Assembly (NCBI GenBank): GCA_030762935.1
Contig: CM060898.1
Location: 99,951,281-100,015,280, forward strand
Length of the DNA: 64,000 nt
Direction of reading: 5' to 3'
From: Hymenopus coronatus
Lineage: Eukaryota > Arthropoda > Insecta > Mantodea > Hymenopodidae
Part shown: one piece after another, positions 54,179-64,000 of the stretch
Layout: each line of letters begins with the position of its first letter
Numbering within the stretch: the stretch's first letter is position 1
The notes under the pieces: model-generated
Seen by the model: only the letters and a program-made list of their open reading frames with translations
What the model was told of the DNA's origin: nothing
Databases searched by the model: none
Translations under genes and position numbers: made by a program

Positions 54179-54763
54179 ATGTAATGTGAGTAGTTTAAAA
54201 TTGAAATCAATAACAAGGAATATCTCGAAAATGGTTAGTTCCACTACAAAAATGTATAGGATATAAATTGTATACTTAAAGAGATCTACTTCTAGGTGCA
54301 GTATGTTTTATCTATCTCTTGCAGTTTAAAAGCAATGGAAAGTCACCCAAAATGAAGAGGATTTCAGAGGCCATACCTAGAAAATTCAATATATACAGTT
54401 CAACTGTAGTGTAAATATCTTAAACGTATATAGATAGTATTTTAATTATAATCCTCAGAAACATTTTTAAAAAATCAAATTTTCGAAAATTTTTCATTTA
54501 AAGAGTAGTTTGAGGTGCGAGGATGTTATTGCATCCTTGGAAGATACTGAAGCTAAATATGAAGTTTGGTATTTAAATAACTTCATTTTCGAGTTACATT
54601 CACAGACACACGGGCATACTGACATAACACAGAACTTTTTTCTATTCTTTTATCCAGGGTAGCTTAAAACGTGTATTTCTGGTGAAATATTGACCACGAT
54701 TTTTACTGATAGAACACTATACCTCCGCTATCTATGTACTTAATGCGAAGTAGAGAAAGTAAA
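54179..54763 (+). mobile_element. HP element, 5'-truncated, tandem unit
   Basis: Follows the previous copy after about 5-10 bp, starts in the body at GAGTAGTTTAAAATTGAAATC and ends GCGAAGTAGAGAAAGTAAAC. Confidence 0.8.
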
Positions 54764-54799
54764 CATTACATATTTATTTACAGCAAAATCGTGACGAGG

Positions 54800-54968
54800 A
54801 AACGCTATGATAGGTCAAACGTGCTACACGAGAACCATATCAGCATTCCTGCCGATCAGGGAATTCCACGAAAAGCCCATGGTCAGAGTGAACGACAGGT
54901 ATCGAACCCAGGACCTCCCGAATACCAGCCTCACATGTTACCGCAGAGGCACTCGATGCTGCGTTAGG
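54800..54968 (-). mobile_element. tRNA-derived SINE, family D-like, 3'-truncated
   Basis: The minus strand reads GCATCGAGTGCCTCTGCGGT, ATTCGGGAGGTCCTGGGTTC with the B box GGGTTCGATACC, then GACCATGGGCTTTTCGTGGA. Confidence 0.7.
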
Positions 54969-56129
54969 TAAGTAGCAGGAAACTAAGTGCAAATGTAGTG
55001 CTTTTTACATCTGGATAGTAAAAGCATGCAAACACAATAGGTGGCGGCGCTGGTGGGGTCTTGATCATTTTACTAGAGGGGGTGGGATTTAATAAGGATC
55101 CATTAGACATCACATTAACGGTGGTGTATAAGTTACGACGTTCCTTTACTCCGCCTCTTACCAGACTCTAACAAATATATGTTCAAACAAAAGACAAGGG
55201 ATTCAGATATGATTTATGTTATGGCGGCCATTCTGTGGTCTCCCTCCATCATTGTTTCTTTATTGTCTACTCACGTTACTCGAACACAGTCGCTAAGTTA
55301 TTGCGGTTATAAAATACCTATTAGCAGCTGAAAGTGCCAACCTTTATTTCTATGTCCTCGTAGCTCTATTAAAGCAATGTTACCGAACCCTAATCTGACA
55401 GCAGATTACATAAACAAAACAATATCATCTTTATCAATTAGGTGTATACAACAAACATATAACAACTGACTGGAAACAAGTAATTTTTATATGCAAGAAG
55501 GTATTATAGCGGAGGTGATTTGGGAGGAAATGTGCTTCTTGTTGAAAAATGAATTCTTGGTATTTTTTTAATGTATTCATATATTGCTTTAGTCTAATTT
55601 TCTGCTAGAAAACAGTTAAAGTTTTGAGCAGTGAAAAAATTACTTTGACTATTTCGTTCATGTCACGTGATCGTAGAAAGTGGCCAATCCAGTACATTGA
55701 CGCGTAAAATTCCAACCAATTGTTTTTCTAAAATTATCGCACTCACGTGAATTTGTTTTCTCTCTAAATGTCAGTGTGCAGTGATATTCCCGTACATAAT
55801 TGCGGAACTTCTAATGGTATATTAATTGCAATAATGCTTTACTACACCAAAATAATAGAATGTAGCAATACAAAGAGATTTGTGTTTATTTTACGGCACA
55901 ATAATATAATGTAGCAGTACAAAGAGATCTGAAATTTATGATATGGATATCAAGTTGTAGTGATTTCGGTGAAAATAAACGGGATTTTAGGAATATTATT
56001 CTTCGTGTCCATATAGGCTTATCGTTGTTATTTTATTCACGAAATAGTATCATTAAATACAAATCGAGCTACAACTTTTATCCTTAAAAGTTGGAGCTCT
56101 CGTTATATTACTTATGATAAAGTTACATC
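54969..56129. other. Unassigned; scattered E-box and CCAAT motifs
   Basis: GTCACGTGATC at about 55,659 is a palindromic E-box. GGCCAATCC and AACCAATTG lie within the next 60 bp. ATGGCGGCCAT occurs near 55,228. No TATA-like box or coding exon is linked to them. Some blocks near 55,840-55,925 weakly resemble 59,560-59,600. Confidence 0.35.
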
Positions 56130-56700
56130 TTTCATTGTATTTTCTCCCACCAACTTCTTTAATTCTATTATTATATATCAAAAATATGTTTTTGAACAGT
56201 TGCTGGTAAAAATAGGATTTTACCAGGTGTCAGTAGTGCTAAAAGTAGAAAATGCTGATACTTACAAAATTACTATAAAATGATAGCATTTCAAATGTTG
56301 CCAACTTTGGTTTCTTGCGGAGTGTGACCACGGCCTCATTCAAGTAGGCCGTGAATCTAATTTATAAAATGCTAGTATTGATCCGCAAAATGGTGGATGA
56401 TGGGAACGTCAATAAAGAATGTGTATAACCAGACACAATTTGTTTGTGGTGCTGTAACTTATCATGTTGTCTACACTGATGATAAGTAAGCAGGACGTTG
56501 AGGATCTTGTACATGAAAACCAAAAACTAAATATTTGTAATCTAAAATATATCTATAAATATTTAGCATTGTCTAAACAAAGTGTATTTGTTCAAAGCAA
56601 TTATATTCTCATTTGCCCACTTGTACGACAAATAATTATTTTTTTGTTTATTTGTGTTAAGCTATTACATATTTTAATATGGCGGGCATTCAGTGCAGAC
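56130..56700 (+). repeat. Dispersed repeat family C, copy 2
   Basis: AACAGTTGCTGGTAAAAATAG, TTTGGTTTCTTGCGGAGTG, GACCACGGCCTC and TCAAGTAGGCCGTGA recur at 61,560-61,685. CTGTAACTTATCATGTTGTC and AACACTGAT-like blocks recur at 62,810-62,840. Here the two blocks lie about 120 bp apart, whereas at 61-63 kb they are separated by about 1.1 kb. Confidence 0.7.
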
Positions 56701-57110
56701 TCTTTAACTTTCACACCCACCCATATACTTACATTTACGCACATTTTAATTCACTGAAACTATCAAAACAGTAATAGGTAACAGAAAATTATATTAACTC
56801 TAATTCCCTTTGCACTGACCAGTTCTGCTTAAAAACTCCCCTAAGCTTCTGCCATCCTTTCTAAATATACCCCATAATGATATTCTCTTATCCACCTTGT
56901 CCCACTTCTGTACCTGAATTAGTTGCTCCATAGAGCCTTTTTTTTTTTCTTTTTTTTTTTTTTTTCCGGCTTGTCAGAACTCCTGCGCTGTGTTCCTTTT
57001 TTCCTATTTTTTTCAGTTTCCTACACTTCTTTAGTTGACCTATTAATTTAACATTTTTCTTTTTCACATATACATACACACACATATATATACTCATTTA
57101 CTAACACACA
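56701..57110. other. Low-complexity T-rich and CA-rich DNA
   Basis: T-rich tract at 56,938-56,965 and an ACACAC/ATATAT patch at 57,066-57,115. No gene. Confidence 0.4.
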
Positions 57111-57111
57111 A

Positions 57112-57195
57112 ACACCCATGCCCAAGGCGGGACCCGAACCCACGATCCCCTGCACCGCGGAGCACCAAAGGGAGACACTTTAGCGAGCACCATGG
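57112..57195 (-). mobile_element. tRNA-headed SINE fragment
   Basis: The minus strand reads GGTGCTCGCTAAAGTGTCTC and GATCGTGGGTTCGGGTCCCG, with a strong B box. Only the head is present. The arms do not pair as a tRNA. Confidence 0.65.
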
Positions 57196-57489
57196 GGATC
57201 GGAAAACTTGGTATTCAAATTGCGTATGGTCTAGCTCTTCCCTCCCTCCACAATCAGTCATTTTTTCACCTCTTTCTCCAAATACCCATTTTTAACATGC
57301 TATTTGCTACAGAAGATTGTATTACCATTATAATCGCTATTCGCTTGTAAATTGTCCTGACAACTAAAAGCTTTGGTCACTTGTAATAAACCACGTGTGG
57401 TGTTTAAACTAATTTGGACAACTTTAGTGGAATAAGTAACCCGTTTAGTACTACAAACAAACAAAAACAAAAAACGGGTACGTTATATT
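57196..57489. other. No feature recognised
   Basis: No supported gene or repeat. Confidence 0.3.
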
Positions 57490-58313
57490 AAAAATCTGAT
57501 GTATTCCATTCACATGACTTTCTCTACATCTCTGCAACAATTTATTCTATTTACTTCACCTAATCGAGAAAAAATTAGCAGAAATAGTCTTATTACTTGC
57601 TTCCTTGTTAGTAGAAGCGAAATAAGGGGGTACCATAGGTTAAACTGATAGTCAAAAGCTGGTTGCTATGTAACTGAAGTTTCTTTGTTTTTTATGGACA
57701 CGAGTTCATGAGAAAAGTATAAGTTTTTTATACCTGAAACCAAAAACAAGGAATATCGCAAAAACAATCAACTCCACGAAAAAATATATATATAACATAT
57801 ATTGTGTGTTTTAAGGTGCTCTACATTTGTTGTATGTTAAGTTTTTGTCCGTCTCTTATGGTTTAGCAGTTATGCAAAATTCCGTAAAATTGACCCAAAA
57901 TAGTCTTTAGAACCTATTCCCAGAAAATGTAAAATATACATTTTATTTGTCCGGTAAATATCTTTAATATACGAGATTTTAATCAAAATCGTTAGAGCCA
58001 TTTTTGCGAAAATCGAAATTTTCGAAAAAAGTTCCATGTAAAGGGTAGTTGGGGTGGGGAATTTTTCTCAAAATCTTCGTGTCGCATCCCTGGAAGATAC
58101 TAAACTTAAATACCAAGTTTGGTATTTTACCGACTTTTCGTTTTTGAGTTATCGTGTTCGCAGGCACACGGACCTTTTTCTGAAAATACTGTTTTTGGAT
58201 ACAAGGGACCCTAAAACATATATTTCCGGTGAAATCTCGGTATCGAATTTTTTGGTGGAGTGCAATACCTTCTCTATATACTATGTACAGAGTACGTATA
58301 GAGAAAGTAAAAA
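57490..58313 (+). mobile_element. HP element, full length
   Basis: Starts AAAAATCTGATGTATTCC with CATGACTTTCTCTACATCTC and ends TATATACTATGTACAGAGTA followed by CGTATAGAGAAAGTAAAAA. The microsatellite is reduced to GTTCGCAGGCACACGG. Confidence 0.92.
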
Positions 58314-58898
58314 GTGACAATACACTTGCACCTCCAGGATTTTTAAAACTTTAAAATTAAATTAGAGGTGCAAAACAAACTTTGAAACTTACTCTCAGAT
58401 ATATATTCTACCAAATAAAAATGTCAGAGAAGCATTAAAGCGTGATTATATTGGTTGCAGATGTCACAAATCCTATGACGGTATTTTTCTGGTACACGGT
58501 AGTCTTAAATGCTGCTCAAGAAGATCATTGATCATTTAACTTTATTTGGGTTTTTCCACAAAATACAAAATTTGCGTTTCAGGGATCATGATAAAAATGC
58601 TTCTATATGTGGAAACATAAATGTTAAAATAAACTTGCATCAGTTGTTTTTACTTAAATTGATTTTTTTCTGATAAAATTGAAGGAAAGCCTCATTTTAT
58701 TTTTCTAAAATGTTGAAAAATTAGTATGTCACAAATATAAAAGAATTTTCAAAACCTTTGTAAATATTTATTAGTGGCTACCTCTACTATGAACATACAG
58801 TTTTTCAATGATCAAAGTTTAAATTTGAATTTGAAGTACAACACTCAGAAATTGCGCCTATTTTGAAAAGTAAGAAATTCATGTTTTTTGTTTTTTTA
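58314..58898. other. No feature recognised
   Basis: AT-rich sequence without supported features. Confidence 0.3.
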
Positions 58899-59310
58899 TT
58901 TATTTTCTCTACATGTACTATGTACATAGTGTATATATAGAGAATGTATTGCATTGCAATAAAATTCGATACCGAGATTTCACAGTAAATATATGTTTTG
59001 AGACCCCCTGAATCCAAAAACATTTTTAGAAAAAGGTGCATGTGAGTGTCTGTGTGTGTATCTGTGGACAGCATAGCTCAAAAAATAAAAGACCGTTAAT
59101 TACCAAACTTGGTATTTAATTTTGTTATCCTCCAAGGATGTGACACGAAGATTTTAAAGAAAATCCCCCCACCCTAAACTACTCTTTACATGTAAAAGTT
59201 TTGAAAATTATGTTTTTCTAAAAAATGACTAACAATATTGATTAAAATACCGAACACTACATTTAACAACACTACTAAAATGTATATTTTGAATTTTCTG
59301 GAACAGAGCT
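58899..59310 (-). mobile_element. HP element, 5'-truncated
   Basis: Hairpin terminus TTATTTTCTCTACATGTACT with TATGTACATAG. The body runs to GTATATTTTGAATTTTCTGG and then stops. Confidence 0.85.
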
Positions 59311-59544
59311 TAATAGGTAGCATCTGAAACAAACTTTCATTCTCCAAAAATTAGAAATAAAATAAGAATTAAACGTCTTTCAAAAATATAAAAAAGTAAT
59401 CATATGTAAATTACTACAAAATGTTTGATTGCTCAATCCTAAATATTATTCCGGTTTGGTAATTCTTAAAAATAATTTACGTGCACCTTAACACTCCTTC
59501 AATTTGTGATCACACAATAATTGATGAATTGAAGTAAATGCTTC

Positions 59545-59720
59545 TTCCAACGTAATTTGCCTTTCATAATTACTTTGCTACACCAGAATTATAATTTATA
59601 CATTGTTGCATTATCCGTTGATGTTAATGTATGAAAATATTTATCGGCAACTATTTCTCTATTTTCCTATTAGTTAGTTATAAAATAATTATTAATTCAA
59701 TACCGATATCAATATTATAA
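59545..59720 (-). repeat. Dispersed repeat family C, fragment
   Basis: GGCAACTATTTCTCTATTTTC and AAAATAATTATTAATTCAATACC match 7034-7110 in the same direction. Confidence 0.55.
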
Positions 59721-59833
59721 GGTAAACGACATAATTGGTCGGTATTCAAGGCATTGCTAAGCCTTATTGGTTGAAATGAATTACGCTGCGTATGAATAGA
59801 ATAGTCTCTTATAAAATGTTAATCGGATTAAAT

Positions 59834-60640
59834 AAAATCTGCGTTCCACTCACGTGAATTTCTCTGCCTATTCTAGAAAACTTATTCGTCTATCTTTGTC
59901 ATGATAATCAAGATAAAACAGCCGAAATGGGCTTATTTCTTAGTTTCCTATAAGCAGAAGGAAATGCACTAGGCCAAAGCGAAAGTCAAATCTTTTAAAT
60001 GCTGGTTGAAATTTGTTTTCTTTGCATGGCAAGGAGTAAACCAAAAGAAACAGGATTGCAAGTTCCTCATTTGAAAAGAGTTTAAGTTTTTAAAATTGAA
60101 ACTAATAACAAGAAACATCTCGGAAATGTTAATTACACACAGTAAAAATACCACATAAATTGTGTTTTAAAGAGATTTCCATTTTTTCTGTAGTAAGATT
60201 TTGTCTATCCCTTAAAGTTAGCAAGTTGTACAAAAAGCATCCAGAATGAACAGTTCTTCAGAGGCTATTTCCAGAATACAACATATACATTTTTAATTGT
60301 CATGTAAATATATTTAATATACTTATAGAAAATGAAGCTTTTGCAAATTTGTCCATGTAAAGGGAGTTTGGGTGTGGGGGGCCCTGAAAATGTTCGTGTG
60401 GCAACCTTGGAAGATACTAAGCTTAAATACTAAGTTTGTTATTTAACCGACTCTTCACTTTAGTTATGCTGCCTACAAACACACGCAAACACATGCACAC
60501 ATGGACCTTTTACAAACTCCATTTATGGATAAATATGTCTTCAAAACATTTATTCCCGGCAGTATATCGGTATCGATTTTTTTATGAAATACATACCTTT
60601 TCTACCTACGTATGTACATATAAAACGTAACGAAAGACTA
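59834..60640 (+). mobile_element. HP element, full length, diverged
   Basis: Starts AAAATCTGCGTTCCACTCAC and ends near TACGTATGTACATATAAAACG and AACGAAAGACTAAA. The terminal hairpin is mutated. GGGGGG and ACAC tracts are present. Confidence 0.8.
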
Positions 60641-61484
60641 AATGCAATGCAATTAATATACTTATAATCGAAAATGAGAAAGCAACATTTTAAAATTATG
60701 TCAGAATAAATGAATATGCAGCTTGCTTCATTTTAATTTATGGAAAAAAGAAGCACAAATTAACTAAGATAAATAATTGCTTAAAAGCTACTCGATATAC
60801 AAAATAAGTTTCAGATTAGTTAAGCAGTTTATATTAAGTAAGGAGATTGCGTCATTACAACTTCAGGAATGTTGGATGAAAGATGTGGAATATTTCGCCA
60901 TTTCCTCGCCTTAAATTCTGAATTCTCGTGCTGTTATATCAGTCAGGGCTACTAGCATACCAATTTGTGAGAATGGATCAAGATTAACTAAATATAAGTG
61001 AGGTTATATCCAAAAGCTAATTAAATAAGAAACAACATAATGAGATACAGTACTGGATCACATACCTTTCGATCACGTGGGTTCGGCAGACAAAAGAGAA
61101 GCGCACTTGGCACCAGTCCCCAATTGGGACGGTTTCGCGACAGCACTGGCGCACTTATGATGCAATAGTAATTCGTGACGTATAGGATCGGCTTAGCCAT
61201 GAAAATGAACCAATACTTTTAACGCTAGTCACGATCATCACTTCATTTCACCATGGTGAAGTACCTATAATATGTCTGTATCCATCAAACTGTATTTCGT
61301 TAATCTAAGCCTGGGTTGCCAGATTTATTTTAAGTCGTAAATGTTCTTCTTTTAAAGTCCGATTTCACAGTTTAAGCTTAAGCTTAAAATCCGGCTTAAG
61401 CGGAAGCTTAAAGGTTGTTATAATCTTTGGGTATTCACAGAGAATCAAAATTTACTGCCTCCTTTGCTTTGGGCTCTATACCTC
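60641..61484. other. Unassigned, less AT-rich 61,040-61,320
   Basis: Includes GATCACGTGGG and GTGACGTAT motifs and an AAGCTTA-rich cluster (61,371-61,424). No coding frame is recognised. Confidence 0.35.
61371..61424. repeat. Cluster of inverted/direct AAGCTTA and CTTAAGC motifs
   Basis: TTTAAGCTTAAGCTTAAAAT, then CGGCTTAAGCGGAAGCTTAA, bracketed by TTCACAG at 61,364 and 61,434. The motif is highly self-complementary. It may be the end of a mobile element. Confidence 0.5.
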
Positions 61485-61735
61485 TCTTGTACAATACTCT
61501 TGTTTCCTAGCATATTATCTACTTACTTTATAAAACCGTCAAAACTACATTTTTAGACAGTTGCTGGTAAAATTAGGGATTTCATCATTAAAAGTAGACA
61601 ATTTGGTCACTTAGGGTTAAATAATTATAATACACTTTGGTTTCTTGCAGAATGTGACCATGGCCTCCTCAAGTAGGCTGTGATGACTTATAGAGTGCTT
61701 GTGTCGATCCAATTGGTTGGAAAGCATCTACGGTT
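61485..61735 (+). repeat. Dispersed repeat family C, copy 3, left part
   Basis: Blocks match 6863-6800 (inverted) and 56,190-56,370. Similarity is lost after TTATAGAGTGCTTGTGTCGAT, and about 1.1 kb of other DNA follows before the family resumes at 62,790. Confidence 0.65.
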
Positions 61736-62790
61736 GCCGAAGGCTTTATAGAAAATCCCGTCCTATAGAAACACATACCACATGCTCACAAAATACATAA
61801 AAAGAGAAAATGTACATAATACTATTATCTTATAGAAAGTCAGGGAAAATAATTGTAAATATTCCAGAGTAGAAATATGCATAAATGCAAGCTGTTAACT
61901 GAGGTAATTTAGGCGAGGTGAGCTAGGCGAAATTCCAGGTATAAGTTCACCAAACACCAACTGCTAATGAGCACAGGGAGTTGGAAAAACAGACAAAGAA
62001 AACATCATGTTAAAGTGAGAAGGAACCACTGAGTATTTCCAAACGCGCCATGTGCACGCTATGACGTCAGAACTTGGCACAATTTATTCTCATAACTTGT
62101 GACGTGATGCTAACTAAGAACCAATAAGAGATGCTGTTACATTTTATGGCGCGAAAGTTGGCGACCCAGGTTTACTATTTAAGGCAAGGCAGATCTCTTA
62201 TGTGGTTTCTTACTCTATATTGTGTTCACGTCACATTGAGTTGTGAGCACGTGATGGGGGAGCGATGTGCAGAGGGTTAGATTAGGCTCCTCGTTAATAA
62301 TTATGTGGTGGGGTTGCATTTATTTATAACACATTTGTAAGGAATGAGCTAGCCGCCCGTTTAAATATATAATACAAATAAATTCATGTCGTAAGGGATT
62401 ATGCAGAGTTTTTAATATATTAAAAACCCTGAGCTTGAGTGTAATTAGGAGATTAGGAGTGGTACCTACATCAACGCCGGAGCTGAGGACACTGCAGGTA
62501 CGAGACCCCGATCCCACGACAATCCAAAACAACAATATAATTGCTTCACAAATTATGCCTCCACTTTCAACTATCTCAAATCGAAACAATGAGCGAGTAA
62601 TAAAGCATATAACCACTGCTTCAATTCCCACTTAAACTGCATTAACCATTTAAAACTGCAGTAATTGTACAATAAACATTACAGTTCCGTCAAAACATTA
62701 CTCAGTTTAGTGAAAATTGTAACCTCTTAATGAATTAAAGGTGTTCTTTCATTATTTTCATCGTTTTATTATTTTCACTGCCTCTATCAT
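61736..62790. other. ~1.05-kb segment interrupting family C, with promoter-like core
   Basis: The segment does not occur in family C copy 2. It is less AT-rich around 62,040-62,290, where promoter motifs cluster. A 66-codon frame at 62,435-62,635 (TTG start) contains LRTLQVRDPDPTTIQ and has no family resemblance. CTGCAGGTACGAG at 62,491 would fit a 5' splice site. It could be a true promoter/first exon, a long terminal repeat, or simply sequence deleted from copy 2. Confidence 0.4.
62062..62253 (+). promoter_or_regulatory. Promoter-like cluster (CRE, CCAAT, E2F, TATA-like)
   Basis: TGACGTCA (62,062-62,069) is a perfect cAMP-response element. TGACGTGA lies at 62,100-62,107. A CCAAT box is at 62,121-62,125. 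GGCGCGAAA (62,148-62,156) is the complement of the E2F consensus TTTCGCGCC. CTATTTAAGG (62,175-62,184) is TATA-like. TCACGTCA (62,226) and the E-box CACGTG (62,248) follow. The order and spacing suit a pol II promoter firing rightwards with a start near 62,210. No gene is identified downstream within the window. Confidence 0.45.
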
Positions 62791-63480
62791 GTGGGATGTT
62801 ATGGTTCCGTAACTCATCATATTATCAACACTGATCCTAAGCAACACAACAACTGAATATCGCAGCATGTTGAGCATCAAGTCCATAAAATAGGTAAAAC
62901 AGACTATTTATAATCCGTAATATATTGATAAATATAGGACTTTCTAGAAATAGAGTACACCACTCGTGTTCAAAGCAATTTTGTTGTGTTTTAGGATTGT
63001 TTCACTCGCTATGCTCGTTCCGCAAACATTCCTGTCCATAGAATAAAATTAGTTTTCCACTTGTGTCATTAATAACTATTTCATACTTTAAACGTTCCAC
63101 GCGTTTCAGACTTTGTTTAACTACAACTAAAATTTTCCAGAATGGCAGAAAAGTATGTATTGTAATATCACGGAGGCAAAGCTATTCTAACACCAATAGT
63201 AATTTTTTAAAAAGGTATTTTCATAAAAAATATTAATTGTAGAGATTAAAATTTCTAACCTTTTTAGAAAAGTATAATAATACAGTAATCATATGTATAG
63301 AAATATCACCACGTAAAGATTTTGTGTATTGTTCAAGGCTCCAACACAAACATTTTCAACCGATTTTCTCAAATTTTGAGGCGCATGGAATATTTTGATA
63401 ATGCAATATATTTACATAAAAAATATGATAATTCATATCTTGCAAATTAATAAACAATTTGAATAAACTCTAGTATTGTT
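62790..63480 (+). repeat. Dispersed repeat family C, copy 3, right part
   Basis: CCGTAACTCATCATATTATC and AACACTGATCC match copy 2. GAGGCGCATGGAATATTTTG and AATGCAATATATTTACAT match 6480-6800 inverted. It joins the blocks seen separately in copies 1 and 2, so family C is at least 1.5 kb. Confidence 0.6.
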
Positions 63481-64000
63481 GTCAACAAGAATTCAAAGTA
63501 AAATGTTTTAAAATATTGGTACAAAAATACACTCGGGGTGTCCCTTAAGCTACAGTGGAGTTTTACAGCATGTAGTTCCAGCGACAAGTCAAGTTTATCC
63601 GTGGCATGACATAAGCAGCATTGGATTTAAGTTTTAAGCTAATAAATTGCTATGTTGTCCTCTCAGAAACATAATACTAGTGATGAATAAATGCATTATT
63701 TTAACCCATAGGAGAACAGAAGACTCTAAAAGATGTTTACTGTGGAACTAACGAGAATACTACGAGAGATTTCGATAAACAGTTGGCATGACAGTAGCAG
63801 AAACTGTTCATGATACAAATGAAAGTAAAATGAAATAAACATTAAACTTAGTGATAAACAAAATTTAGTTTTACACTCCATACCTTTATCGCATTTTGTT
63901 GCACATATTGTCGTCGTGTCATTATTTCTTTATAATTCAGAACAAAGGATTTCGTCAGAAGCAACGCTTCTCTAAATTTTCAGGTTATAATATGCAAATG
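63481..64000. other. No feature recognised
   Basis: AT-rich sequence to the window edge without supported features. Confidence 0.3.

Noticed and set aside
62435..62635. 66-codon frame downstream of the promoter-like cluster
   Set aside because: Opens at TTG, not ATG, and has no family resemblance. Kept only as context for the promoter finding.

Overview
This window looks like intergenic, repeat-saturated DNA from an invertebrate animal, most likely an arthropod. It is AT-rich and has no long open reading frame on either strand. It holds many tRNA-headed SINEs and decayed fragments of an RNase H-bearing LINE and of mariner, Tc1-like and probably piggyBac transposases. I found no intact protein-coding gene, rRNA, functional tRNA or CRISPR array. 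The species cannot be fixed from sequence reading alone.

The dominant component is one non-coding dispersed family, called here the HP element (hairpin element). More than thirty whole or partial copies lie in both orientations and cover roughly a third to half of the window. A whole copy is about 780-900 bp. Read 5' to 3' it starts AAAAATCTGATGTGTTCC, has ACTTTCTCTAC about 25 bp in, and carries a CA-rich simple repeat about 100-150 bp before its end. It closes with a palindrome around TATGTACATA, then GTAGAGAAAGTAAAAA. The sub-terminal ACTTTCTCTACA recurs inverted inside the 3' hairpin. This plan (sub-terminal inverted repeats, internal microsatellite, 3' hairpin, no coding sequence, head-to-tail tandems) is that of non-autonomous Helentron/HINE (DINE-1-like) rolling-circle transposons; the assignment is an inference. 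Strand for HP copies is given from the TCTGATG end (5') to the hairpin end (3').

Layout: 1-5.5 kb, HP copies, one split by a LINE fragment with 14-bp target duplications, plus SINEs. 5.5-10 kb, an old repeat (family C), a long SINE, a microsatellite foldback and an HP copy bracketed by inverted repeats 2.1 kb apart. 10.8-13.5 kb, an HP palindrome running into an HP tandem array. 14-15.4 kb, nested SINEs. 15.4-20.1 kb, HP tandem arrays in both directions. 20-25 kb, AT-rich DNA with SINEs and a SINE-in-HP nest. 25-31.4 kb, HP copies and a piggyBac-like remnant. 32.8-34.1 kb, a mariner remnant starting at a TA inside an HP hairpin, then an HP mosaic. 38.1-38.7 kb, a Tc1-like remnant. 39.9-45.4 kb, a dense HP cluster. 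45.5-46.7 kb, a MITE-like inverted-repeat element and two SINEs. 47-54.8 kb, SINEs and HP copies around a 2-kb unexplained stretch. 55-64 kb, family C copies, HP copies and a promoter-like cluster near 62.1 kb.

No genes work together here. The interest lies in the order of nested insertions, which gives a relative chronology, and in the tandem and palindromic HP arrangements. The best candidate for an under-described system is the HP family itself. The best candidate for a functional non-repeat signal is the CRE/CCAAT/E2F/TATA-like cluster at 62,062-62,253.
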